Positions 21,589 through 32,609 of a stretch of DNA of 64,000 bases are shown piece by piece (within the stretch, counting starts at the first letter, position 1; each line of letters starts with the position of its first letter). Made by a program: the position numbers and the translations under genes. Source of the stretch: Zea mays (taxonomy: Eukaryota > Streptophyta > Magnoliopsida > Poales > Poaceae); NCBI RefSeq assembly GCF_902167145.1, contig NC_050100.1:194425439-194489438 (forward strand), written 5' to 3'. The notes under the pieces are model-generated. The model saw only the letters and a program-made list of their open reading frames with translations. It searched no databases and was not told the origin of the DNA.

Positions 21589-23100
21589 AGGATGACCTCC
21601 CACCTAAGGCAAAGTTAGACTCTCTCCGAAGAAGCACTCTTGATACTTAATTGAAATTCATTTATTTGATTGATCCACTTGTATGATGAACCCAATTTCA
21701 AATGTGGACCTTCAATTCTTGTTTTGAGTCATTTTGTCATTTGAACTTCTAGGTTCATTTTTAAGAATTGCTCCTGAGCTACACAGGCTTACTAGAATAA
21801 AAGAACAACTATTGTACTATACAAGTAAATTAGTTACAAGAACAACACTATTCAGTAGCTCATTATGAATAATTATGAACAAAATAGTGTTAGAGAGTTG
21901 CATACCAATGGGAAGACAAATGGTGGCACGATAAATTTTCTTCCATGATTCAGTGGTTTGCTAACCACTTATTCTTTGTTCAGGCAATTTCAATGTTTTC
22001 GTCGAACCTCTTTCTATTGATGACATGCAAGTCACACCCTCCCATGTGAAGTTCTCACAACCGAGTTTTAGCACTTGATCCAACCAGACCGATTATCACT
22101 CTTTAGACCTCCATCTACTATAGTGATGCTTTTCTTGTCTACTATGTGGTGTGTATGGTATCCCAATCAAAGCCTTTTATGGAGCCACACCCAATTTCAC
22201 ATGGGCTTCCACGAGGTGGTGGTGAGGAGCAGCAGCGGTCGATAGCACATGTGTGGGTAAGGTGTGTGTGGGAGAGGGAAAGTTAGAAATGAGAAAGCTA
22301 GTGTAAACTAGTTAATTTTTGTCACCTTTTGTTAGATGACTGGCAAAAAATTATTAATTCTTGTCGACTACTGTCAGACGTATGGGTGGATATACGTATA
22401 GCCGAGTGAGGGAACATGCCTCCGCTCATTTCTCTGTTGCAAGTTGTAGAGTCTAGAGTGTTACTATTAGGTCCCCTGCTCATACCAACTTAGATACACT
22501 CGCTCTAATATTTTGATGCTTATTGTTGCAAGTGTGTTCTCGCTCTTATTTTATTCTGGGTCTGCCTCTGCTTAGACGACGGATAAAAATCACTAATTTT
22601 CATTGTCCGTCTTATAGAAGCCGATGAAAATTAACTAGTTCGTTTTCATTGGATGGCTTTTGGCCTAGAGAAATTAGCTAATTTTTATAGGCTTATTCAT
22701 AGAAATTACTTTGGTCCACAGAAAATCTACTTTTGTTCTGTTGTTAACTCAATCAGAAGACTAGTGCTTGTAGTTTGTCAGAAACCACATGCAAAACTAG
22801 CGGTAGTTTCGCATTATGCAGAAGATAAACAAGAGTGAGGTCGTAAACGGTAGAAAAAAGAATATATGTGTTGTTTTCATGGAAGTTAATTCGTCTTATC
22901 ATTCTCACGCTTATTTGTAGTATAACTTTGTTAGGCTATTTTCAGTAGTTTATCTATATCTATATTCAAACTCCACTCTACGAGTAGTGCAGTCTACAAC
23001 GCAAAACATTGTTTTAGGCATGTAGGTGATTAGTTAAACTACTCGACACGGTCTTACGGGTTGTGGGTATGTAGTATATGATTCGTCTATTTCTTAGAGC
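21589..23100. other. intergenic with CACTA-like subterminal repeats
   Basis: No gene supported. From about 22310 to 22700 the motif TAATTTTYAT / GATGAAAATTA recurs in both orientations (e.g. about 22594, 22622, 22678), as in CACTA subterminal regions, but I found no CACTA terminus. The rest is unassigned. Confidence 0.4.
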
Positions 23101-23154
23101 ACGACAGACGGATCGAATCTTCTATTTAAGAATAGGCATGCCATACACCCCGCA

Positions 23155-23228
23155 GGGATTGTAGTTCAATTGGTCAGAGCACCGCCCTGTCAAGGCGGAA
23201 GCTGCGAGTTCGAGCCCCGTCAGTCCCG
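23155..23228 (+). tRNA. trnD-GUC: plastid-type tRNA-Asp(GUC), nuclear copy, T-stem mutated
   Basis: A 74-nt cloverleaf with acceptor GGGATTG/CAGTCCC, anticodon GTC at 23189-23191 and discriminator G. It matches chloroplast trnD-GUC as I know it except GCGAG in place of GCGGG in the T-stem, which breaks one pair and alters the B box. In the nucleus it is probably inactive. It sits among transposons with no other organelle gene, so it is an organelle-DNA insertion, either direct from plastid or through the plastid-like trnD of mitochondria. Confidence 0.9.
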
Positions 23229-23420
23229 AACTAGGGTTCAATGAATGGACAAATTTATCTTTTCTTTTTTCATGGATTTTTTTTATGAAAAAAGGGGGAC
23301 AGGAGGCAAGATCAAATATCTATGGCACCCTTACTTCACTTTTTTTTTTTGCATTTCTCAGTAAAAAGAGAGCAGTGCAGTATAGAATTTTTTTTGCACT
23401 ACTTCCTGTTGATAAGGAAA
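23229..23420 (+). other. plastid-like flank of trnD (spacer toward psbM)
   Basis: CCGAACTAGGGTTCAATGAA followed by poly-T/poly-A-rich spacer and GGGGGACAGGAGGCAAG reads like the grass plastid trnD-psbM spacer. The right edge is uncertain, and the left edge may precede the tRNA by some tens of bases. Confidence 0.6.
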
Positions 23421-23644
23421 GGCATACATATCATATGTGGATTGTGTAATTGCATGCGTGGTCTCACTACGAACTATTGGAACTTCGTCCACTTGTGTGT
23501 GGCCAAATTTTAATAAGGAAGTCAATATAGTGGGTAGAGATGGTATAGGATTTTAGTCTCATATTGCTTATTCTCAAATTTTAATAAGGAAGTCAATATA
23601 GTGGGTTTAGGCTGTCACATGCGCACGCGCTCGCGTTTCGCGTG

Positions 23645-23811
23645 ACTTGTGACGATGCGATCACGTCGAGTTTTAAACAACAATTTTTTTGCCTTTTGTT
23701 TATTTGGTTACCGAATACCACACCTAGACTGTTACGCCAACCGAGAATAATAGGTGTGCACGTTACATGCGAGATCAATTTAGTAGATCGAATTTGAGAC
23801 GTTGAGGCGAA

Positions 23812-23813
<2 letters not shown>
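23645..23813 (+). repeat. copia leader/LTR copy A, left part
   Basis: Shares CCGAATACCACACCTAGA, TGCACACGTTAC-type text and GAGA(C/T)GTTGA with 50053-50260. It stops at the (TA)n tract and resumes at 33662, which shows a 9.8-kb interruption. Confidence 0.75.

Positions 23814-23897
<84 letters not shown>
23814..23897. repeat. (TA)n microsatellite, ~84 bp
   Basis: Uninterrupted TA repeat at the left edge of the Helitron-bounded block. The other copy of this leader has only a short TCTATATATG here. Confidence 0.95.
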
Positions 23898-23900
<3 letters not shown>

Positions 23901-24265
23901 TAGGTGAGTGACCGTCCGTTGCAACGGAAACATATAATAACATAATAACTTATATACAAAATGTGTCTTATATTGTTATAAGAAAATGTTTCATAATCCA
24001 TTTGTAATCCTAGCCATACATAAATTTTGTTATTTTAAATTTAGTTGTTTCACTACTACATTGCAACCATCAGTATCATGCAGACTTCGATATATGTTAC
24101 GATTTGCATGGTCTCATCATTGAAGAGCACGTGCCACACCTGCCGGTAGAAGTTCCCTCATACATTGTCAGTCATCAGGTACGCACCACCATACACGCTT
24201 GCTTAAACAAAAAGGCAAGTGTATGTGTTTGCGAAGAGAATTAAAGGCATGTCGGCACAAAAGCT

Positions 24266-24872
24266 ACCCTGACGATGGCGAGTGGTCATTGATGTCGGTC
24301 CTCCTCTGCGTCACCTCTGGCGCCAAGATGATGCCATAGTCCTTGATATAATAGTCGTCGAACGCGCATGACATGGCGAGTACCGATGACTCTTGGCTGG
24401 GCTGCCAAACGAAGTGCACCCCGGGCTCATCAGTGAGGTAGTACACCTAGCCGTTGCACCACCGGATGTGCTACTCCTCTACATACATATTGTTCGAGGA
24501 CACTTACACAACGTCAGCAACGGTCGTCGTCCCAGCGCACAAGAATTCATGGCTGATCATTAGTGACTTACGTGGCAGGTTGAGCTTTAGGTGGATGATG
24601 ACCTGGACGGCGTGACGGCGCCGTTGTCGGATGTGGTGCCTAGAACAACCCAAGAGTCGTCGGCATTGGCGACGACCATGAGGTCCCCCTGTTTGAAGAT
24701 GGACAGCGCGATGCAGCCGCTCTAGACCGTGTCCAAGCGGCGGCTGCGCCGGAGCTTACCGAACACAGCGACGCATGCGGCCATGTAGTACTGCTTCTAG
24801 AGGTCGAATTGGCAGTCGCCAAGCTTTTTCTCGTCGTCGATGAGCGACTCCAACGCGAGCGCCTCCTGCTAG
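24266..24872 (-). pseudogene. PP2C protein phosphatase gene fragment (captured)
   Basis: Minus-strand translation gives recognisable type-2C phosphatase text. LALESLIDDEKKLGDCQFDL (about 24850-24790) is followed by a stop where Trp is expected. KQGDLMVVANADDSWVVLG (about 24695-24640) corresponds to the DLVVANVGDSRAVL metal-binding motif but with the Gly lost. DEPGVHFVWQPSQESSVLAM and FDDYYIKDYG (about 24430-24330) correspond to PGLAMSRAFGD. Several in-frame stops and a retained intron-like GTAAGT (about 24570) make it a pseudogene. PP2Cs are Mn/Mg-dependent Ser/Thr phosphatases; this copy cannot be active. The position suggests capture by the Helitron. Confidence 0.75.
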
Positions 24873-25201
24873 TGGTGTTTGTTCGGGGTTTCCAAGTAAG
24901 AAATATGGATTCATCTTTGGCGTTGGTTTATGAAAATGACTCACAAGTCAGATCCATGGAAAAATATTACAGAGAATAAATATCACACATATAAAAAAGA
25001 ATTTAAGTTGAAAACATTATTCAAACAAAAGAAATTGCATGCAAGGCTCTTCTTTAAATACTACCCCCTTCATCCAAAAATATAATTCAGGAATCTCGTT
25101 GATAATTATCTACTACTACGTATTGTGCAAGGGTAGCAGGTGGGCTTTGGAAGAGATGTAGTAGATACTTTTACTGTAACAAATATTAACATAAACACAC
25201 A

Positions 25202-25270
25202 TGTGGTGTAGTGGTAGCTATGAACACGTTTGCTTGAGGGGTCGCAGGTTCGAATCCCATTGGGGCCACA
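25202..25270 (+). repeat. tRNA-like / SINE-like segment
   Basis: TGGTGTAGTGGTAGC (A-box-like) and GGTTCGAATCC (B box, 25247-25257) between near-complementary ends TGTGGT/GGCCACA, followed by a T-rich tail. It could be a decayed tRNA gene or a SINE head. Confidence 0.5.
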
Positions 25271-25339
25271 TTTATGTTTTTTTAATTTAATTTTTGCTAG
25301 GCGTGGGATGCACGTGGGAATGAGAAAGACAATGCGGGG

Positions 25340-25485
25340 AGGGGGGAATGGGAATGGCAGCCGGGAATGGGAATGGGCTTTGTGGGGATGGGGATGGGAA
25401 TGACAGAACACGGAATGGCAGCCGGGAATGAAAGTGGGCTTTGCGGGGAGGGGGATGGGAATGGCAGAACACGGAATGGCAGCCT
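25340..25485. repeat. G-rich tandem repeat (~65-bp unit, two and a half copies)
   Basis: The unit contains GGAATGGCAGCCGGGAATG, GGGCTTTG(T/C)GGGGA and CAGAACACGGAATGG. Copies start near 25350 and 25412, with a partial copy near 25475. Confidence 0.75.
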
Positions 25486-25509
25486 ACCCCTTACCGTCTT
25501 AATAAGGAG

Positions 25510-25537
<28 letters not shown>
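25510..25537. repeat. (TA)n microsatellite
   Basis: Short TA run at the left edge of the FAR1/Ulp1 element. Confidence 0.9.
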
Positions 25538-25540
<3 letters not shown>

Positions 25541-25589
25541 CAGGTATAATGGGAGCCCTGGGCTTCGGATATTAAAGGAAGCCCAGGTC

Positions 25590-26083
25590 GGTTCCGAGGT
25601 CGGGTCGCTGGTACAGGCGCGCCTGTGTTTAACGTGGGGCTGAGAGGCGGCATGCAGGATAGACGGCACCGTTACGCGGGTGTTTGAATGGTAAGGGAAC
25701 GACGCGGAATTAAAGGGAAAAGTTTCCACATGCAAACGTGATTACTATGATACGTGGGCGCGTAATTTATGGATCTTGCATGGGAAGTAATGGCGGAAGG
25801 TAAAAAAATGTAGCATAAGATGTTGAAAGCTATGGCATAAAACCGAAACGGCATAATAGTTGCATAAACAGTATATACCGTTTGGCGTAAAACGTTGAGT
25901 CATTGTGCGTAAATAATTTATTATGGATTTTAGTTTGACATTGACGTCGCCATAATATTGGGACGGATTCGGAAATAATGGGGAGACCCTGTAAACGTGG
26001 ATGCTGTTACTTTTATAGTATCCGAGATTTACTTTCATTCGAAAAAAAGACCACTAAGCCTGCATAACTAATCGAAGTTGGAG
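25590..26083. promoter_or_regulatory. 5' region of the FAR1-domain gene
   Basis: Non-coding, about 490 bp between the left terminal repeat and the first ATG. No TATA box that I would insist on. Confidence 0.35.
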
Positions 26084-26721
26084 ATGGCCGGGTCTGGAGA
26101 GTCGCCGGCGATGGAAGGAGATGGCGTTCGTCTTGATCCAGATACAGAGGGAGGAGTTGGTGGTAACTCACTGGTGACACCACCTCCTGCTCTAATGCGT
26201 CCTGAGATCGCCGAGAAGAGCATAGGGGAAGAAGGAGAACAAAGGGTTCGACCTCCTATGTCCAATATTAGCTCCAGGGAAATGGATACGCCACAAATAA
26301 TGCATTCACATGTAAGTCCAATCGCTGTAGTTGATTATTGATTGAATATATTGTTGTGAACATATTCCATGGTACAAAAAACAATGACAATGAAATAGCA
26401 GGCAAAAACATTGATCCAACAATAGTGCCAACGGTAGGAATGACTTTCAAGGATGTTGATGATGCATATAAATTCTATAAAAGGTATGCATATGAAGTTG
26501 GATTTCCACTGAAGAAATACAGAGAGAAGACATTCAGTAAGTGGATAAATTGTTCACGTGAAGGTAAAAGTGCACCAAAATCAAATGATACACCTAGGAT
26601 GAGGAATAGATCATCGGGGCGTACGCAATGTAAAGCTGGAATAAAATTAAAAAAATATATGATGATGAAAAAAACAGTTTTGTGGATCCCACAGGGAATC
26701 ATGTTCAGCTATGATATCTAA
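26084..26721 (+). pseudogene. FAR1 DNA-binding domain gene, truncated
   Basis: Exon 1 from ATG 26084 (MAGSGESPAMEGDG) runs to about 26311, followed by GTAAGT. The second part reads VGMTFKDVDDAYKFYKRYA, VGFPLKKYREKT and RTQCKAGIKLKK, the zinc-binding FAR1 domain of FAR1/FHY3 proteins and MULE transposases. After the A-run near 26650 the frame is lost: another frame continues with KIYDDEKN-like text. The open frame stops at TAA 26719-26721, far short of a transposase (usually over 600 residues). The exon-intron junction does not stay in phase, another sign of decay. It may have been the transposase N-terminus of this element. Confidence 0.7.
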
Positions 26722-29700
26722 GTCTTGGCTTTCAAACAGCGGCGTCTCCTCGGAGCATACTTGAAAGGCAGCAGTTCTGCAGGAAGGGGGGCAACCCTGT
26801 TGTTGCGATGAAAGGTCAGGTAATGCAGAACAAAGGCACGTTGGTCCAATGGTTCATCCTGAAATAGTCATAATATCAAATTAATGCTAGGATTAAATCT
26901 GAAGGAGTAATATATGCAATATCAGAACACTAATTTAGTAACATACCGGAGTATAAAATTCTGATAAGTCGCCATCATCAAAATCGTAGTAGCGGAGGAA
27001 GTTTGCGACAAAAAAACCACAATCATTGGACCCTGGTGTCATGGTTGGACAATTGGGAAGAAGCCCAATCTTGTAGTTGCCAAACTTTGGTACAGTTGAC
27101 TCAGGTCGAGCTTCATGTAAGGCAATGCTAAGTCTTCTCATTATTAATCTGGACCAAGGTATCTTCGTTCCATTCATCATCATTTGATCATTATGTATTT
27201 GTTTCCAGGTAGTGCCTCCAAGCAATGTACCATAAGGATTTGAATCTAAGATGTCTATTCGACGACGTTCGAAATTGATTGCATAAAGGGTCCAGTGGCT
27301 TCGGCGTAGCATAGGAACCAGGATCTGTTAAATATATATGTAAATTTATGAATGATTTATACTATGCATATGAAAAATTAAAGCTAATACAACATAAAAC
27401 TAATGACCAAAAGAACATTATAACATTATTACAAATGAAACTGATTAGAGCTCACCAATTTAATTTGGTTCAGAACTTCATCTGAAGGAAGCGTCGGTTC
27501 AAGTTGTTCTTTAAGAAGTGATGTTGAGAAGGGTTGTGGATTTGAACTGTGCTGTTCGAACTCCTCGATATTCAAAACGGTCTGGACAAAAAAAATTGAT
27601 TAGTATTATATATTTATACAGTAAGTGTTGCAATAAGATACAAAGTTGTGGAGAAAAATTACCCCAACATTGACATTCAGTATTAGAGTGTTGATTACAG
27701 AATCTGGATTGTATAATACATCATCCTCACGAATACAGTCGATAAATCCCTGCATGAAAGTATTCTCAAGACATTTGTTGGGACCAAACGACTGGACAAC
27801 ATCAAGGACAGACCCTCCAAATCCTCCAAAATTAATGATAGACCTGGGGAAAAAACTTTATTTACAATTCATCTAATTATACTTAAGTGGAATTTGAATA
27901 ACTAATACATACATGCTCGGATCTAGTTTTCCTGACAAAATGAACTTAAGTAGGTTGCGAGCACAGTCTTCACGTGACACGTGGGGATGTTCAGTGACTG
28001 CAGCTTTAGAGGAAGTATCCTTTGCAACAAGGTCAGTAGTTGCCTAATATATGAATATATGTTAGTAAACAATTGCATAAATATGTATGTCTTAGTGTAT
28101 ATATAGGAAAAATATGAGAATATAAGAAAACATGTCTTACATCTGTCAGTGGAGTATTATCGAACTGTGGTGCACCAGATACAGGATTATCATGTGTAAC
28201 ATATTTTTGTCCTTCCTGTAACCAACAAATTTATTAATATATACGTAATGAAACATAGGTTATAATTAATATTAGCATAATATGATGAAGGTGTAAATAC
28301 TTACACTATTTATATCTGGTGTTAACATAGGAGCAGCAGGCTTGTCTATTGTGGGAGCCTGGTGAATTAAAAAAATAAAGCATGCATATATATTAATGTT
28401 ACTTGCATACATTGTAAATGAAATAATAATAATTGTGATATAAGGAAGTCAAACATTTGATTTTGGAGTCTTGTCAAATATAGGGGCATCCATAACTTCA
28501 TCTTTTTTGGAAACGTTCCCACTAACAATCTGTAATGGAAACAACTGAGATTTGAGTAAACAGTAACTTGTATGCAAAATATAATATATGCATTGTATAT
28601 ATAGTTTGTATGAGAAAACTTACATCATCTGATACTTTGATATGATCAGTAGGAACATGGCTTTCCTGATCATGTTGCTGTTTATCAGGTGTTGGAACAG
28701 GTGGTGAGGATACTGGAGCATTTGTTGGAGGCATTGAGGTAGTGGGGGGTTATCTACATTTGGAACATATAATAATATATTATTTGTTACTGAAATATAA
28801 CTGCAATATAAATGTATCGTTATAAAAAATGGTTAAACATACACATTTGCAAACTACATCAATATACTATCAGGATGCATAAATAAAATACAGTTTTCAA
28901 AAATGAAATCAACTGAAAAATATGTTGCTGCTTGTATGAGTATAAATTAATGTATAAGTTGTATATACAAAACTGCATATAATAAATTATTTGAGATCGT
29001 ATAACTATATATAATTTTCCAGGCAATAAATCATGAACTTGATTAGTTTAAAAAAATAAACATAAATACTAAAACCTTCTGGTTGTGAATCGCGTTGCGT
29101 TGCAGCTCTCAGTACTTCATCGATCATTTCACCAAATGTTTCAGAGAGTTCAATCTGCTTCGAAACAATCATCTGATGACTCAGCTGAAGGGAATCACAT
29201 TATTTATCCACCTCTTTGTCATGAGCATCAAACATTGCTTGAAACATTGGCCGCTGCTGGGAGGGCAAACAATGCAACTTGTTGCCAATCAAATTCTTGA
29301 TATGTGGCACATATATGTTGAAAACGGCAGAAACAGGCCATTCTGGAGCAATGACGTAACACGTTTCTGAACGGCTACGAAACTGTATAAAGTCAGATAG
29401 AACAGTTAGCAGTAATAATATTTTAACATCTGCAGAACAGGACAAAAATTGTTTATGTCTAACCTCTGCATATCCGAATGGTTCACCAGTTTTACGGGGG
29501 GATGCGTCTGTCACCCCGAGCCAACTCTCTTATGGTCTCATTATCAAAAAACTTAATGCGTGGAGTACCATATTTGTTGTCAGGAGATGCAGGGTGATGT
29601 AGGTGATCAAGATAGTAAATCTGAAAAAAGGAATGCACAAGTATATAAAATTAGTACATAACAAATATTTGCATATCATATATATGCACAGTAAACAAAA

Positions 29701-31005
29701 AAATTACTTACTAGAACAATGAGTGAGCATCCATATATTGTTGCTGTGATGTTTGTTTTGTTCCTTTTATGCCAACGTGCGGCAGCATCACACAAATCCG
29801 TGTAAACTAGTTGACACCAGTCAATATCAGCCATTTGGGCCATGTTTGAAGTCATGAGTACCTCATTGTTTGTAATGCCCCAAGAAGCAGAAGGAAAAAG
29901 AAGTCGATTGAATAGAATCAGAAAAAAGCATCTAATTGATAGCTCATCATCATTGCCAAGCACTATCTTGTCTTGAAGCTTGACAACATCAAATTCTTCT
30001 TTACCAACATTGAGATCACGTCTCAGTTTTGCAGCAGCATCCACTTAACCGTACCAATCAGTAAACTCCCTGCCTCCTCCAGCACATGGCAAACCCAAAA
30101 TCAGATGAACCGTATCTTTTGTTATCTTCAGTTCCTTGCCAGCCCCTGGGCGTATGGTCATGTCATGTGGATCCAATTTATCCATCAACTACCTGATGAG
30201 TGATCTGCTCTCTAAGGCATCAGTTCGCAAATCAAATATACTAGAAAATCCCAACCTAGCGACAACATCGTGCTGCCGATCGCTCATTATCCAAGATGAT
30301 ACAATAACATCATAGGGAATGCAGCGGATATTCAATTTCTGGAAGCATAAATGAATATGCATTAATACACAAAGTATATATATAGTTAGAACTAATGATA
30401 CTATATTTACATACAAGGGATATTTATTACAGGCTTGTAAATAACTAGTCTACAACACTAAAAAAAGTAAACACCATATTTGTTGATAATAATATACATA
30501 AATTTAAAGTGGGGGAAATACAAAATTGATTGGGCACCAAAATTAACACATGAATAAACATAAATATATACATATTACCTGTGATTTTCTAGGAGTCTTC
30601 TGTTTAGGAGAGTTTTTTTGTAATGATATTAGACTTTGGACTTCTTTTCACGCTAGGAACTTGAGGAGAAGGTACTTTTAACTTCTTTGCACTGATTTGT
30701 TCTGAAGGAGAAGGTGAGGCAGATCTGAATTGGCGCTTCAACGATGGAGCATCCATGAAATCGTCGTCGGACAGTGTGGATGGAGCAGGAGGTTTTCTTT
30801 TTAAACGACAAGCTAAAGCCTTTCTGCGAAAACGATGGATTGGGGCTGGCTGTGGCTCATTCTGCTCCTGATTTTGTGGAATATCATCTTGGTGAGCTGA
30901 GCTGCTGGATCTTGTACGTCTGGAAATGTCAATTGAAAAAACCTCCTGACTGGATTCAATGGTTAATCTTTTTGGATTACTAGACGGGCGATCAACAGAC
31001 TTCAT
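26718..31005 (-). pseudogene. Ulp1-type C48 cysteine protease gene, 13 exons
   Basis: Model on the minus strand, with GT/AG borders wherever stated: 30579-31005 (ATG 31005), 29712-30338, 29464-29620, 29076-29382, about 28624-28770, 28455-28529, 28305-28358, 28141-28215, 27913-28043, 27663-27843, 27456-27581, 26947-27324, 26718-26858 (stop TAG 26718-26720). Exon 1 is basic and Ser-rich with NLS-like runs. Exon 2 has the LGFSSIFDLRTDALESR region common in plant transposon Ulp proteins. Exon 12 has the protease core: HWTLYAINF (His), DILDS (Asp), SNDCGFFVANF (Cys). Lesions are confined to the first five exons: an A-run frameshift near 30620, TAG 30189-30191, TAA 30045-30047, a frameshift in exon 3, TAA 29200-29202, and a frameshift in exon 5. 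The last eight exons are fully open (387 codons). Such proteases cleave SUMO-like conjugates; here the role is unknown. Confidence 0.75.
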
Positions 31006-31469
31006 GATTAAATACTGAATAAATCTGTAGAAAAAGAAGTTGTTTTTAAATACATTGATTTATGCATGAATATATGCCAAAAAAAGAACTAATTTTTACT
31101 ATAACTATCTGAAATGCATACTATATAATGCTAAATGGAATTACATAACTTAAACTACCTTTTACATTTATGCGAGAGCATTTAATGAACAATGGTTATA
31201 TACAAACATAAAGATTGATTTAATATTTCATATAATTGTAAATGGATCAGGATAAAATAAGAGCCTTTTTGCATGAACTAACTATCAACATATTTTAATA
31301 ACTGGTTCATAGCAATAAAAACATTTAGCTCAAATAACATGAATATTTAAATAACTTTTGCTTAAATAACAGTATCTGTATGTATTTATATATAATGAAC
31401 AGGAGTGTAAAATAATTATTCAAGTAAATAGAACAATGCAAATATGCTTATTATATTGAGAAATGTTCA
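31006..31469. other. AT-rich region upstream of the Ulp1 gene
   Basis: Non-coding, over 70% A+T by eye; would hold the promoter. Nothing definite recognised. Confidence 0.4.
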
Positions 31470-31975
31470 TAAACTTGTGTATGAATGAGCATACACATTA
31501 CTGCCAATATGCATATATATCAAATCCAATGAGTATATTTTATATATAATAAAACAGATGTGTATACAAATGATTTAAGTGAATGGACATAAAAAGTAAT
31601 GAGGATATGCATATATATTAAATACAATAAGCATATTAGATAATAAAATAGATGTGAAAACAAATCATTAGAGTAAATGTGCATAAAGAATACTGACTAT
31701 ATGCATATATAATAAAACAAAATGTGTAAACAAAAGACTCAAGTGAATGTGCATAAACAGTACTGAGGATATGCATATATATCAAATACAAATAACCATA
31801 TTTGATAATAAAACAGATGTGAAAACAAATCATTAAAGTAAATGTGCATAAAGAGTACTGACTATATGCATATATATTAAAACAAGTGTGTAAACAAATG
31901 ACTCAAGTGAATGTGCATAAACAGTACTGAAGATATGCATATATATTAAATACAAAAAGCATATATGTGTTACTT
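31470..31975. repeat. higher-order tandem repeat (~165 bp) upstream of Ulp1
   Basis: The core GTGCATAAA(C/G)AGTACTGA then TATGCATATAT recurs near 31482, 31582, 31675, 31744, 31840 and 31909. Alternate copies are most alike: 31582/31744/31909 share GA(G/A)GATATG and 31675/31840 share GACTATATG. This gives a ~165-bp unit made of ~95- and ~70-bp subunits. Confidence 0.85.
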
Positions 31976-32609
31976 GGGTTGTATAACAGTACTCTCTGCT
32001 AACTCATCAGTAAAAACCTAATACACAGCCTTTGTCTAGATCTATGAATGTCGGGCTATAGTGGGGATATAGAATAAATACATATGCTCTAATATCGGGG
32101 CTCCTAAACAAAAAAGAGATGCAATGCGCGATGCAATGACCCGATTAGAGAGATGTCTAAACGGATACCAATCACACATTTTAGCTGGAGAATAAGGGTT
32201 ACAATCAAATCCACTTCAATCGACCGAAAATGCTTCAAAAAATCGACGGCAAACTCGGTGTATTTCAATGTTGGATTACCTGGAACTTCTTGAATCGGGC
32301 TCCAATGCTGGGAGATTGAAGGATGTAAGCTAGAATGGAACGGCGCTGGATTGGAGCGGCGGTGGATTGGCGCTGCGCTGGATTGGATGCGCGGAAATCG
32401 CCTGGCGAGTCGCCTCCGACGAAAGGAAAGTCTGCGCGGCTGGGGTTTTCTTCCTATCGGCGCTGGTTTGCCTCCGTTGAATGCGCGAATACGGTTTTAG
32501 AAACAGGAAACGTGGGAGAGGTGGCGGCTGACGGAGGAAACAGTGTAACGGCGCCGTGACTGGGACCTGTTGACCCGGTGTGGTTCAACCAAAATGCCCA
32601 TATTGACTT
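31976..32609. other. right internal region of the FAR1/Ulp1 element
   Basis: Non-coding. Turns GC-richer at about 32330-32580. No supported gene. Confidence 0.5.

Larger units (their letters stand above)
23900..25505 (-). mobile_element. Helitron-like element, minus strand (5' limit uncertain)
   Basis: On the minus strand the sequence ends CCGTTGCAACGG (hairpin, 23915-23926), then GGTCACTCACCTAG followed by T: hairpin plus CTAG|T is the plant Helitron 3' end. It contains fragments of a PP2C gene, as maize Helitrons typically do. The 5' end is not certain; AT-flanked TCCTTATTAAGACGG read on the minus strand near 25505 is a candidate. No Rep/helicase frame, so it is non-autonomous. Confidence 0.55.

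Noticed and set aside
23155..23228. trnD as a working nuclear tRNA gene
   Set aside because: The sequence is of plastid type and its T-stem/B box is mutated.
23593..23943. Minus frame with a Tyr-Ile run
   Set aside because: It is a translation of the (TA)n microsatellite.
26084..26721. FAR1-domain gene as a host transcription factor
   Set aside because: It is truncated, frame-broken and enclosed by transposon ends with a convergent transposon-type gene.
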